34,613 bases of DNA from Candidatus Sulfotelmatobacter sp. (GCA_030039195.1 JASHQK010000061.1:1-34613); one strand, 5' to 3'. Numbered from the stretch's first letter, positions 7,671 to 16,374 are shown. Numbers and translations: made by a program. Notes: generated by a model not told the origin, from the sequence alone.

Positions 7671-8849
7671 ATGAGCATCACAACTGTTGTTTCGTCATAC
7701 CGCTGGTGCGCATTTCTTGCTATCTGGGGAGTCACAGTTGCAAGCGGCGGATGCAGCCGAACACCGGCACCCTCAACGCAGGTTGTAAACGCTGGAACTG
7801 TGCAGCAGTATACGCCAGAAGTCGGACAGAAATTTTCTACGTCCATCACTCCCTTCGCCCAAGTCGATTTGTCATTCAAGTCGGGGGGATTGGTCGAAAG
7901 CATACTCCAACTCAAAGGCGCTGACGGACGCACACGCCCGGTCGGAGTGGGAGACAAGGTGAGCGCTGGAACTGAACTCGCCCGCGTTCGCGTCACCGAT
8001 TACGAGCTACGCGCGCAAGCCGCACAAGCTGCCCTCGACCAAGCGAAGGCGCAACTGGCAGCAGCGCAGGCCAATCAGAAAGATGCAAAGTTCAATTACG
8101 ATCGCGCCACAAATCTCTACCAGACTGCCAGCCTGATCAAGCCAGATTATGACCGCGCAGTTCAACAGTATACTTCGGCGGTCGCGTCAATCCAGTCCGC
8201 TCAGGCGGGCATCGCGAATGCTCAAAGTGACTTGGATGCCGCAAAGCTTGCCCTCCACGATACCGCCATTCGCGCGCCGTTCCCCGGTTGGATCGTTGCG
8301 CGCTATATCGAACTCGGGATGCTCGCGGGGAACAGCACGAAAGCGTTCACTATGGCAGATACGCGGCGCGTGAAAGCGACTTTCGCGGTACCGGACTATA
8401 CACTTTCCGATATCCGCCTTGGACAAAGGCAAGATCTGCGGCTCGACACGGTTCGGGAAACCGTGCACGGCACGGTCACTGCAATTTCCCAGGTAGCCGA
8501 CCCTTCGAGCCGTGTTTTTTCTGTGGAGATCACCATCGCCAACCCAAAAGACACGCTACGCCCAGGCATGATTGGCAGCCTTACCATCGGGCAAGGCCAA
8601 GCTGGCCTACCATGTCTGGTTGTGCCTTTGAGCGCGATTACTTCTTCCAAAAACATCGCAAACGGTTTCGCCGTCTTTCTTCTGGAAGAAAACGCAGGAA
8701 AAACCTATGCACGCAGCCATGACGTGCAAGTCGGCCGAACATACGGCAACTCCATTCAGGTCGTGAGCGGGCTTGCAGAGGGTCAGCGGATCGTTGTGGC
8801 GGGAGGACCATTCCTTACTGATGGACAGGAAGTGCGGGTCACTCCTTGA
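7671..8849 (+). CDS. RND efflux periplasmic adaptor (HlyD/AcrA family)
   Basis: A 392-residue membrane fusion protein. A signal segment (FLAIWGVTVASGGC) ends at Cys28, a probable lipid attachment site although the lipobox has Ser at -3 instead of Leu. The barrel-sandwich half (VDLSFKSGGLVESI, then GVGDKVSAGTELARV) is followed by an alpha hairpin rich in Ala and Gln (about residues 105-195). The returning lipoyl half reads DTAIRAPFPGWIVARYIELG, and beta-barrel and membrane-proximal domains complete the protein. It would bridge the inner-membrane pump and the TolC-like channel. It begins immediately after the stop of the channel gene and ends 12 nt before the pump gene. Confidence 0.92.
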   Translation: MSITTVVSSYRWCAFLAIWGVTVASGGCSRTPAPSTQVVNAGTVQQYTPEVGQKFSTSITPFAQVDLSFKSGGLVESILQLKGADGRTRPVGVGDKVSAGTELARVRVTDYELRAQAAQAALDQAKAQLAAAQANQKDAKFNYDRATNLYQTASLIKPDYDRAVQQYTSAVASIQSAQAGIANAQSDLDAAKLALHDTAIRAPFPGWIVARYIELGMLAGNSTKAFTMADTRRVKATFAVPDYTLSDIRLGQRQDLRLDTVRETVHGTVTAISQVADPSSRVFSVEITIANPKDTLRPGMIGSLTIGQGQAGLPCLVVPLSAITSSKNIANGFAVFLLEENAGKTYARSHDVQVGRTYGNSIQVVSGLAEGQRIVVAGGPFLTDGQEVRVTP

Positions 8850-8861
8850 GCGAGGAAAATC

Positions 8862-11800
8862 ATGGCGATCAAGACTGATGACGAGCACATTCGGCTCACC
8901 CATAACACCTCGCGCTTTTTTGTCGAGCATCGGCCAATCGCATGGGCGAGCCTGATTGCGGTTGTCGTTTGGGGCGTGTACGGATTTCGCCATATGCCCC
9001 AGCGCAAGGATCCTGAAATTGTGGTTCGGGTCGCGGTGGCAGTCTGCCAGTATCCTGGGGCTAGCGCGCAGCAAGTGGAACAACTCGTCACTCGCCCGAT
9101 CGAGGACACTATTGCGCAAAACAAAACCGTGCATCCACCCTCCGCCGCGGACTACGGCATTCGGTCGATCTCTCTGCCCGGCGCTTCGTTCGTCTACGTT
9201 CAGTTGGCCGAAAATGTCTCCGACACGCGGACCCAGTTCAACGACATCAACTTGCGGCTGGCGGCGCTGAACCCGAGATTGCCGCAAGGCGCCGGCCCCA
9301 TACAGTTCCAGAGCGACTTCGGAGATACGGCCGCGATCATGCTTACAATGGCGAGTCCGCCAGCGGGCGATGTCGAAATCGACCTACGCGCGCGTGATAT
9401 CGCGCGTGCCATTGACTCAGCGCGCTCGCGCAATCGGCAACATCCGTCGCCACCATTGAGCCTGGTTCTCAACTATCCGCTGTCTCTGTCACAAGCAGGG
9501 GTCCAAGTAGCCGTCGAGGATTTCCTCCGCTACGCAGAAGAACGGAAAGCTCTGACCAACGCCCAGATCATCACCGGCTCCGGATTTATCGCTATAGATG
9601 GCGAAACCCGACTAGATGACAGACAGGTTCAGGCGGTTCTCGACGACTATCTCGCGAACCGCGTGCAGCAGTCCGACATTCACCCCGACGTATGGTCACC
9701 GATGATTGTTCGCGGTACCAGCACGATCGGAGACAAACTGCGAGCTGTGGCGGGCGCAAAATACAGTTACGCAGAACTTGACGACTATACCGACTTGATC
9801 GCCCGAACGTTGTTGCGAGTGCCACAGACTTCACGGATTGAGCGCAAGGGCGTGTTGCCGCAAACCATTTATCTCGATTACTCACAAGAAAGGCTTGCTG
9901 GATACGGATTTCAGCCCAACAGTCTCGGGAGCATCCTCGCCGCCAGAAATATCACGCTTCCCGGAGGAACGCTGCAGGCGGGAACCAGCAATATCGTCCT
10001 TGACCCATCCGGGGAGTTTCAGACAGCGAGGGAAATCGGCAACGTAATTGTAGGCAAGTCGTCCACGGGGGAAGCTGTCTATCTTCGCGATCTCGTGCAG
10101 ATCAGTCAGGGCTACCAAAGTCCGGCACAGTACCTCAACTATTACACCTGGCAAGACAAAAAAGGTGAATGGCACCGAAACCGAGCGATCACGTTAGCCA
10201 TTTACATGCGCTCGGGTCAGCAGATTCAGGAGTTCGGCCGCAACATTAATGATGAACTGGCACATGTCGTGACATTGCTGCCTCCCGATCTGGTCATCGC
10301 ACGAACTTCCGATCAGCCTCTTCAAGTCAAAGAAAACATCGGGCTTTTCATGGATGCGCTATACGAGGCCATCCTGCTGGTCGTCGTTATTGCCTTGGTC
10401 GGCTTTTGGGAGTGGAGGTCCGCTCTACTAATGGCGCTGTCGATCCCCATAACGCTGGCGATGACATTCGGGATGGCGTTCATGGTACGGATCGATCTGC
10501 AACAGGTTTCGATCGCTACTTTGATCATTGCCCTTGGGCTTCTGGTGGACGATCCGGTGGTCGCGAACGATGCTATCAAACGCGAGTTGGCAGCCGGGCA
10601 ATCTCCGTTGAACGCATCCTGGCTCGGTCCCACCAAGCTCGCCCGCGCGATTCTCTATGCGACCGCGACGAACATCATCGCCTATCTTCCTTTCCTGATG
10701 TTGACCGGAAACACGGGCCAGTTTCTCTACAGCTTGCCGATCGTCATGACCTGCGCTTTGGTTGCTTCTCGAGTTGCGTCCATGACATTCATTCCCCTCC
10801 TCGGCTTCTACCTGCTGAAGCCAGCGAAGAAACCCGAGCCTACGATTGAGGAGCGGCGCACCCGAGGATTCTATGGTTTCTATTACCGTGTCGCAGGCTT
10901 TGCGATCGAGCATCGTTGGCCGGTATTCGCCGGTTCGGTTGCTTTTCTGCTGATAGGGGGCCTGGCAGCGCTCACGCTGAAATCGCAATTCTTCCCTGAC
11001 GATGTTCAGTACTGGTCCTACGTGGACATATGGATGCCGAACAACACTCCATTTTCCGTAACTAACGACACGGCGATGCGGGCGGAACAAATCGTCCGTC
11101 GCGTTGTTGACGATTACGCGCGGCAACATCCCGACTTGGGAAAGAGGCACCCCGGAGACTTGCTGGAGGCTCTAGCCACTTTCGTCGGGGGCGGGGGACC
11201 GCGATTCTGGTTCTCGGTGTCGCCTGAGCAGCAGCAGCCCAACTACGCGCAAATTATCATCCAGCTTCGTAACAAAGAGGCCACGCCCGCTATCATCCAA
11301 CCGCTGCAAGATGCATTGGATCAGGGAATTGCCGGGGCAAACCTCATCGTTCACCAACTTCAGACCAATCCGGTTGATGTGCCTGTGCAGGTGCGGGTCT
11401 TCGGATTTTCTGACGTTGATCCTCAGAACGAGGCCGAAGACAACCAAATTCTGCGTGGAATCGCAAGGCAAACGAAGGGCATCCTGGAAAACGCTCCCGG
11501 TGTGGCACTCGTGCAGGATGACTGGTTTGCCGACAGTCTGGAAGTGAAGTTCCGCATCGATCCAGATCGCGCCAACATGGTAGGGATCTCCAACCGCGAC
11601 GTTGCCAATTCAGCGATGGCCGGGGTGAGCGGGGTTGCGGTCACGTCGCTAAGACTGGGAAACAAACAGATTCCGGTTGTCGCCCGGCTCCGCCCGAGCG
11701 AGCGTGCCAGGTTATCGGATGTTGAAGATCTGTATGTGTATTCTTCGATCAATCAGCAGAAAGTGCCGCTGCTCTCTGTGGCTTCGATCCAGAACACACT

Positions 11801-12506
11801 GGAGACTCAGCGGATTCGTCGCCAGGAACATTTTCGGATGATCTCTGTAAACTGTTATCCGCAGCCGGGTGTGCTGGCGTCGCAGGTCTTGAAAGGTGTA
11901 ATGCCTAAACTCGAAGCGATGGAGCAGACGATTCCTCCTGGCTATCGAATCGAGATCAGCGGAGAACGGGCGAAGCAGCAGCAGGGGTTCACGAACCTGG
12001 TCATAGTCTTGTTGATTTCGATCCTGGGCATTTACGGCGCTCTCCTGTTGCAGTTCGGAAATCCGGTGAAACCGTTGCTGGTATTCGCCGCCACACCTTA
12101 TGGAGTTGTGGGAGCTCTTGTACTACTGGCAATAACTGGAACTCCCTTCGGCTTCATGTCCTTCCTGGGGATCGTAAGCCTAATCGGAGTAATTGTCAGC
12201 CACGTGATCGTTCTATTTGATTTCATCGAAGAGATGCACGAAAAAGGCGAACCTTTGGAGCAAGCACTGCAGGATGCCGGGATCGAACGCTTGCGGCCAG
12301 TGCTTATCACGGTAGGCGCAACCATCCTCGCGCTGTTTCCGCTGGCCAGTCACGGAGGCCCGCTATGGCGTCCTCTGTGTTACGCCCAGATCGGCGGACT
12401 GGCGGTCGCAACTTTCATCACTCTATTGCTCGTGCCAGTTTTGTACTCGATCGCGGTGCTCGATCTGAGGATCATCAAGTGGGGAACCCGGCAGCCCGAA
12501 ACCTAA
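8862..12506 (+). CDS. RND efflux pump, inner-membrane permease
   Basis: A 1,214-residue proton-driven pump, longer than the usual 1,020-1,060. TM1 is near residues 25-45 (PIAWASLIAVVVWGVYGF), and the first porter region begins QRKDPEIVVRVAV. The TM4 motif GLLVDDPVVANDAI keeps the paired aspartates (Asp563, Asp564) that carry protons in AcrB. A second half repeats the fold, with TM7 near 690 and TM8-12 from about 1,045. Two oddities stand out: an extra segment of about 115 residues in the first porter region (about residues 165-280), and Ser1113-His1114 (GVIVSHVIVLFDF) where AcrB has the TM10 Lys-Asn pair. AGGA at 8853-8856 supports ATG 8862. Third gene of the operon; the substrate cannot be told. 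Confidence 0.92.
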   Translation: MAIKTDDEHIRLTHNTSRFFVEHRPIAWASLIAVVVWGVYGFRHMPQRKDPEIVVRVAVAVCQYPGASAQQVEQLVTRPIEDTIAQNKTVHPPSAADYGIRSISLPGASFVYVQLAENVSDTRTQFNDINLRLAALNPRLPQGAGPIQFQSDFGDTAAIMLTMASPPAGDVEIDLRARDIARAIDSARSRNRQHPSPPLSLVLNYPLSLSQAGVQVAVEDFLRYAEERKALTNAQIITGSGFIAIDGETRLDDRQVQAVLDDYLANRVQQSDIHPDVWSPMIVRGTSTIGDKLRAVAGAKYSYAELDDYTDLIARTLLRVPQTSRIERKGVLPQTIYLDYSQERLAGYGFQPNSLGSILAARNITLPGGTLQAGTSNIVLDPSGEFQTAREIGNVIVGKSSTGEAVYLRDLVQISQGYQSPAQYLNYYTWQDKKGEWHRNRAITLAIYMRSGQQIQEFGRNINDELAHVVTLLPPDLVIARTSDQPLQVKENIGLFMDALYEAILLVVVIALVGFWEWRSALLMALSIPITLAMTFGMAFMVRIDLQQVSIATLIIALGLLVDDPVVANDAIKRELAAGQSPLNASWLGPTKLARAILYATATNIIAYLPFLMLTGNTGQFLYSLPIVMTCALVASRVASMTFIPLLGFYLLKPAKKPEPTIEERRTRGFYGFYYRVAGFAIEHRWPVFAGSVAFLLIGGLAALTLKSQFFPDDVQYWSYVDIWMPNNTPFSVTNDTAMRAEQIVRRVVDDYARQHPDLGKRHPGDLLEALATFVGGGGPRFWFSVSPEQQQPNYAQIIIQLRNKEATPAIIQPLQDALDQGIAGANLIVHQLQTNPVDVPVQVRVFGFSDVDPQNEAEDNQILRGIARQTKGILENAPGVALVQDDWFADSLEVKFRIDPDRANMVGISNRDVANSAMAGVSGVAVTSLRLGNKQIPVVARLRPSERARLSDVEDLYVYSSINQQKVPLLSVASIQNTLETQRIRRQEHFRMISVNCYPQPGVLASQVLKGVMPKLEAMEQTIPPGYRIEISGERAKQQQGFTNLVIVLLISILGIYGALLLQFGNPVKPLLVFAATPYGVVGALVLLAITGTPFGFMSFLGIVSLIGVIVSHVIVLFDFIEEMHEKGEPLEQALQDAGIERLRPVLITVGATILALFPLASHGGPLWRPLCYAQIGGLAVATFITLLLVPVLYSIAVLDLRIIKWGTRQPET

Positions 12507-12956
12507 TTGCGCATTCGTACCTCCTGACTCCATGGCTGCATCAACGTGGAAGGCCAACTCTTCGCTCCTAAAAGAGTAGAGGACTCAGCAGTCAGTTGGC
12601 GCCGGCAGCTTGATCAAGAACGTACCCGAAGATGCAGCCGACCGTGGGATGCGCAAAGAGCTCTACTATTTCCGCGATCAGCACCGATCGTGGTGCGAAC
12701 CGATTCAAGGCAGGCTAATCTGCAACGGGAGCAGATCAAATTCGCCGCGCGAGAGTGCGATTCATACGTTGTAAGAATGGCGAGAAACTCGGAATACTCG
12801 CCCTGTCCATGCGTAAGCCGGGACTGCAAGGAGCAGTTCGACTTCTCCATTCACGATGCGAGGTTGCGCATGATGGTATACTCCGAGACGCTTTTTTCGG
12901 TCAAGAACGGGATTCCAGGTATACAACCTTGCCGCCGTACCGGCCGTGGAGGATCT
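12507..12956. other. 450-bp region between efflux operon and Ig-like gene
   Basis: No gene is supported here. A plus-strand frame in phase with the following gene stays open back to 12546, but the GGAGG at 12948-12952 places the real start at 12957. A TATACT at 12885-12890 could be a -10 element for that gene, though no matching -35 is clear. No strong terminator is visible after the efflux operon. Confidence 0.4.
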
Positions 12957-13887
12957 ATGGCGCATTTTTTCAGGCCTCCCAGTGGAGAGCGCGTTTCCCA
13001 AAAAACTGTCAACCTGAACCTCGGCGGAGCCCTCAGCCTCGGCCTCTGGGGACCCTGCGAATCAACGGGCCGCTATCTCGATATCAAGATCGACAATCCC
13101 TCCATCGCCCGGTTCGGTGATTACGCAGCAATTCAAGCTTTATGGGCGGAGCATCGGCACTACGCGCGTCAGCGCCGTTGCCAGCTCAGGGGGAATCTGG
13201 GATTGGATCGATGTCAACGTGCAGGTGGCCCCGCCGGCTCCGCTAACACCGGGTGAGCAACTGTACAAGCAGTATCAGACGGGCCGTCTGCAGTTCAACA
13301 ATCCTGCCGACAAGGCGAACTTTGAGGCCATCTATGCCGGTCATCGCATCAACGGGCGAAGAGTGCAGCTCTCAGACGAATTGATCGAATTCCTCAACTC
13401 CCTGACCAGCGACGGCACGGTCAACGTGCTCAGCCTTTATCGCTACCCCAAAGGATCCATGCATGGCCAGGAAATGGCGAGCGGCCTGGTGGTTTGCCGC
13501 GCCGTGGATATCGCCGCCTACCAAGGTTCGTGGATCAACCTTGAATCGGGCATCGCGCCCATGCACCTTATTCAGACGATCGCCAAGATCATCGATCACC
13601 TGCCCGCTACCAATTGCCAGATCGGGTTTCCCCGGCCTCGCCGCACCTATAACACCGGTGATGCGACGGACTTCATCCCCGAGCTCGACGTCTTCTTTCC
13701 TGTCCCTGACCAGGCCACGGCTCAGAAGTGCCTAGATGGAAGAATAGGGATGGTCCGCGGCCAACTCAAAGAGCCCGCCCGAACCCATATTTCGGAAGCT
13801 CTGGCGCGGGCCGAGGCCCGGGGCACGAAATTTGTCGCCATGTATCCCGACGGCAAGGACCACTGCTGTATCTTCGCTTTAGAGTAA
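12957..13887 (+). pseudogene. Ig-like domain protein with C-terminal unknown domain, frameshifted
   Basis: GGAGG at 12948-12952 precedes ATG 12957 by 4 nt. The first frame reads QKTVNLNLGGALSLGLWGPC, then DIKIDNPSIARFGDYAAIQ up to about 13130. The sequence continues sensibly only in the +1 frame, as GRSIGTTRVSAVASSGGIWD and onward to the stop at 13885-13887. The join makes an Ig-like fold (NPSIA... T-T-R-V-S-A-V) followed by a domain of about 200 residues. That domain contains GSMHGQEM..CRAVDIAAY and a final KDHCCIFAL, which loosely recall the metal-binding His/Asp/His pattern of M15-type peptidases; this is weak. One surplus base between about 13125 and 13145 explains the break; it may be a true mutation or an assembly error. 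Intact, the protein would have about 309 residues. Confidence 0.6.
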
Positions 13888-13888
13888 C

Positions 13889-13903
13889 GGGGAAAGTTGC
13901 CCC
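13889..13903. terminator. Terminator-like hairpin between convergent genes
   Basis: GGGG, a 7-nt loop and CCCC, followed on the plus strand by the T-rich ATTTCTTTAT. It starts 2 nt after the stop of the Ig-like gene. The CCCCA arm can instead pair with TGGGG at 13917-13921, so the same segment could serve the minus-strand gene that ends at 13928. The stem is short, so this is tentative. Confidence 0.35.
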
Positions 13904-13927
13904 ATTTCTTTATGACTGGGGAAGAGA

Positions 13928-14227
13928 TTAGGACTTTTTCTTCGCCACCTTTACCTTAGCCCATCTCGCCCGTTGCGCCGCAGCGATCTTGCGCCGTGCC
14001 GCCGCCGAGAGCACTCTCTTCGGACTTGTCTTCTTAGCTTTTGCCCAGCGCGCTCTTTGGGCAGCCGCGATTCGAGCCCGAGCCGATGTCGAGAGCTTTC
14101 TCCTCGGCGTTGCCTTTGCGTATGTCTGACCAAAGGCTGCCAATGCGGCAGTGATTCCACGCAGCTCCCTGCTCAACCGGTCTTGTTCCTTCTTCAAGAA
14201 CTGGACGACACCATCCAAATTGGACAT
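13928..14227 (-). CDS. Small basic protein with two Ala/Arg/Lys-rich repeats
   Basis: A 99-residue protein. Residues 1-35 form a likely coiled coil (DGVVQFLKKEQDRLSRELRG). The rest is strongly basic and carries two similar 23-residue units at residues 44-66 and 72-94, each with IAAAQRARWAK preceded by a Ser/Ala/Arg segment, with a lysine tail. The repeats recall NUMOD3-like or histone-H1-like DNA-binding tails, so nucleic acid binding is plausible but inferred from composition only. The start at 14227 is supported by GAGGG on the minus strand, 7 nt upstream; longer frames reach 14389 but overlap the end of the upstream gene. It follows the HugZ-like gene by 37 bp and could be co-transcribed. 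Confidence 0.75.
   Translation of the reverse strand: MSNLDGVVQFLKKEQDRLSRELRGITAALAAFGQTYAKATPRRKLSTSARARIAAAQRARWAKAKKTSPKRVLSAAARRKIAAAQRARWAKVKVAKKKS
13946..14098 (-). repeat. Two coding repeats within the basic protein gene
   Basis: Codons 44-66 (14030-14098) and 72-94 (13946-14014) of the minus-strand gene encode near-identical 23-residue units sharing the core IAAAQRARWAK. The unit spacing of 28 codons suggests an internal tandem duplication. Confidence 0.7.
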
Positions 14228-14264
14228 TGATTTTCCCTCAAAATTGATTCTATCCCGAGTAGAC

Positions 14265-15056
14265 TCACGCTCGTCGCGCCCGCTGAACCATTTCCACCAA
14301 CACTTTTCTGGTTTCCCCCGAATCGCGCACTTCTCGTAAGAATGCGATCCGAGCGCCACGCATGCCCTCTTGAGTCTTCGCACGTACATGAAATCCCAGG
14401 CGATCGACGGATGTCATCTCCACCTCTTGTGCTTCGATTCCACCAAAGGCGCGGGCGAGGTGAACGAGCGCATCTTTGTGGTCGGCATTCATGTGTTGAA
14501 CGATTTCAGGAGCAGAGTCGGCTAAGGGGTCCGGTTCCGCGCTGCTGTAATCCCCGGCGTTGACCCAACCCATTACTCCGAAGCCGCCGACATAATAAAC
14601 GTCCACCACATTCATGCGGTAAAAGGAGAAATCCTCAAAGTCTACCCAGTACTTACTGTTCTCATAGCGCGCGAGATAGAGCTTGCGTGCCTCCGCCAAT
14701 TCAGGTGCTGCTATGGGCAAAACGTCTCCCAACAGCGTGACTCGCGACGCACCGAGCACATCGCCGCCTGAATCAGCTTGGGTGACGAGTAGTGAAGCGC
14801 GCGGGTCTGCCCGCAGGTTCTGCGTATGCATGGCCATGGTGCTGATCAGGAAGATCGGGCGCCCGCGATCGTCGAGTCCGTATGGCATGACTGAGCCGAA
14901 AGGGAACCCAGGCTGTTTCAGCGAATGCGTCGACAGGCTACCGACGCGCTCCAAATAGAGCAGTGTGCGTGCTCGCTCACCGAATGAAGGCTCCGGCAGG
15001 ACCGGACCCGCGGTTGAGGGTCCAGCGTGTTTCCTTGCAGAGGGGGGAGTTGTCAT
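14265..15056 (-). CDS. HugZ-type pyridoxamine 5'-phosphate oxidase-fold protein
   Basis: A 263-residue protein with the two-domain plan of the HugZ family. The N-terminal split-barrel domain (about residues 25-160) contains LYLERVGSLSTHS, FPFGSVMPYGLDDRGRPIFL and the LRADPRASLLV motif typical of flavin- or heme-binding split barrels. The C-terminal DUF2470-like domain (about residues 180-260) begins EIVQHMNADHKDALVHLARA and continues with TSVDRLGFHV. Family members act in heme handling or as flavin-linked oxidoreductases in the cytoplasm; which applies here is unknown, and the gene context does not help. No good ribosome binding site precedes ATG 15056 and no other early in-frame start looks better. 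The basic repeat gene follows 37 bp downstream on the same strand. Confidence 0.88.
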   Translation of the reverse strand: MTTPPSARKHAGPSTAGPVLPEPSFGERARTLLYLERVGSLSTHSLKQPGFPFGSVMPYGLDDRGRPIFLISTMAMHTQNLRADPRASLLVTQADSGGDVLGASRVTLLGDVLPIAAPELAEARKLYLARYENSKYWVDFEDFSFYRMNVVDVYYVGGFGVMGWVNAGDYSSAEPDPLADSAPEIVQHMNADHKDALVHLARAFGGIEAQEVEMTSVDRLGFHVRAKTQEGMRGARIAFLREVRDSGETRKVLVEMVQRARRA

Positions 15057-15114
15057 ATTTGTCTAATGCCAGTCTAGTGCAACAACCCGCTTTGCTGACA
15101 CGACGAGACTCGCA

Positions 15115-15300
15115 TTAGTTCAGCGGGCAAGTCGTGATCTCGGTGGCAACACTCACCGGTTTGCCTGATTGTTTTCCGAGGCGACGATTCAACTCTTCAG
15201 GCGGCGCCTTCTCGATGTACCGGCATTCCTTCGCCAACGCTGCACAGCAACGGCTGCAGATTTTGGGAATCTTGTATCTGATAGAAGCGTCGGAGTCAGG
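15115..15300 (-). other. Possible C-terminal gene remnant
   Basis: In the minus-strand frame that ends with TAA at 15115-15117 the sequence reads KECRYIEKAPPEELNRRLGK then QSGKPVSVATEITTCPLN, preceded by a cysteine-rich stretch. The composition looks coding, but the frame is closed immediately upstream by the stop codon of the porin fragment at 15301-15303 and there is no ATG or GTG start. It may be the tail of a lost gene. No family recognised. Confidence 0.25.
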
Positions 15301-15808
15301 TTAAAGTGTCCATTGCGTGTAGCCGGACACGCGCAAGGCATTCGTGTAAAGCTGATCCGCCCAGTAACAGCCGAACCGCGAGCCAACCTCCCAATGAGGG
15401 CTGATTCTCTTGATCTTGTAGGCCAGCTGCCAGTCCAACGCACGGCCGTAGTGGATTCGGTTGCTTTCGGAGTGATAATCGTAGAAAGTCATCGTTTCAG
15501 TGGTCCCGCCCAGAGGACGGATCGCACTGCTCACCGTGCCATAGAGAGCTTCCAGCCCGTGACTGGTCCCGACATTTGGCGTGTTGGCAAACAGTTCCGT
15601 GAAGCCGTTGAAAGGGTTTGCCAGGGGGGTAGTGATCTCGTTGGTCGAGCTGTGGCCTTGAAGCAACGCATATCCAGCTTTGAACCCGACACCACGCCAT
15701 TCTGGCCCGAACTCCGTCAAGGAGTAGTTTGCGTTCACGTAGTTGGGATTGCTGCCAAAGTTCCGCTGGTTGGCGAATTCTGCCGTGTAAAGCAGGTTCC
15801 ATTGCTCT
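15301..15808 (-). pseudogene. 5'-truncated outer-membrane porin (alginate-export-like)
   Basis: The minus strand encodes EQWNLLYTAEFANQRNFGSN, then VNANYSLTEFGPEWRGVGFK and a continuous beta-barrel-like tail that ends at TAA 15301-15303 (about 165 residues). The alternating aromatic and polar pattern, the PEWRGVGFKAGY segment and the ending SGYTQWTL match the last third of alginate-export-type porins as I recall them from Acidobacteriota. There is no start, signal peptide or first two thirds. Homology stops near 15808, where an unrelated gene fragment begins on the opposite strand. The remaining frame has no internal stop, so the truncation is probably recent. An expressed barrel fragment is unlikely. 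Confidence 0.6.
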
Positions 15809-16374
15809 CGTCGTTGTCACAAATGCATCGGGGAGCGGCTTCACCATTGCTGGTACCGCCGTCACCATCAAGGGTGGCGCGACTACGGGAAACACGTCCA
15901 GCATCACAGTGACTTCAGTGGCTGGGTTCGAAGGCGTTGTGACACTGACTGCCACGCTGACTTCCAGCCCGAGCGGCGCCCAAAATCCCCCCCATTCAGC
16001 TTCAGCTCGAGCAACTCGGTGCTCATCGGGCCTGCCCTGGTCGGTACGTCCACGCTCACCATCAACACCACGGCAACTACTGGTTGCACACTGGCACAAA
16101 AAGCCCGTGGCGAGATTCCGTGGCAGAGCGGAGGTGGCGCAGTACTCGCCTGCATGTTGCTCTTCGGCATCCCAACTCGTCGCCGCAACTGGCGAACGGT
16201 CCTCGGCACGCTGACGCTCGTCATGCTTGCTGCCAGTTTCCTGGCGTGCGGAAGTGGTGGCGGGTCAACTTGCGGCGCTGGAGCCGGACTACACCGGGGA
16301 ACTACACCGTCTCCATAAAAGGCACCTCCGCTGTCACCACAGCCACGGGCACAGTCAACCTCACCGTCGACTAA
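15808..16374 (+). pseudogene. 5'-truncated, frameshifted Ig-like surface protein tail
   Basis: The plus strand encodes GFTIAGTAVTIKGGATTGNT followed by SITVTSVAGFEGVVTLTATL, an Ig-like repeat typical of large acidobacterial surface proteins, including the tails of kumamolisin-type peptidases. After SGAQNPP the frame shifts at a run of seven C (15987-15993) into FSFSSSNSVLIG, then IPWQSGGGAVLACMLLFGIP and RRRNWRTVLGTLTL, a membrane anchor with a basic cluster. A second shift near 16275-16290 leads into NYTVSIKGTSAVTTATGTVN and TAA at 16372-16374. Read together this is one recognisable tail: an Ig-like domain, a transmembrane anchor, then a short Ig-like end. The 5' part is missing and the break coincides with the porin fragment. 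Two frameshifts argue for decay, although the first is in a homopolymer. Confidence 0.6.

Noticed and set aside
13117-13887. Separate intact gene starting at GTG 13117
   Set aside because: The start would fall inside an Ig-like domain whose first half is in the neighbouring frame with its own strong ribosome binding site at 12948, so a frameshifted single gene is the better reading.
15169-15912. Plus-strand open frame of about 247 codons
   Set aside because: It is antisense to the clearly protein-like porin fragment and has no motif, signal or ribosome binding site.
15497-16099. Minus-strand open frame of about 200 codons
   Set aside because: It is antisense to the Ig-like fragment over half its length and its composition looks like a mirrored coding frame.
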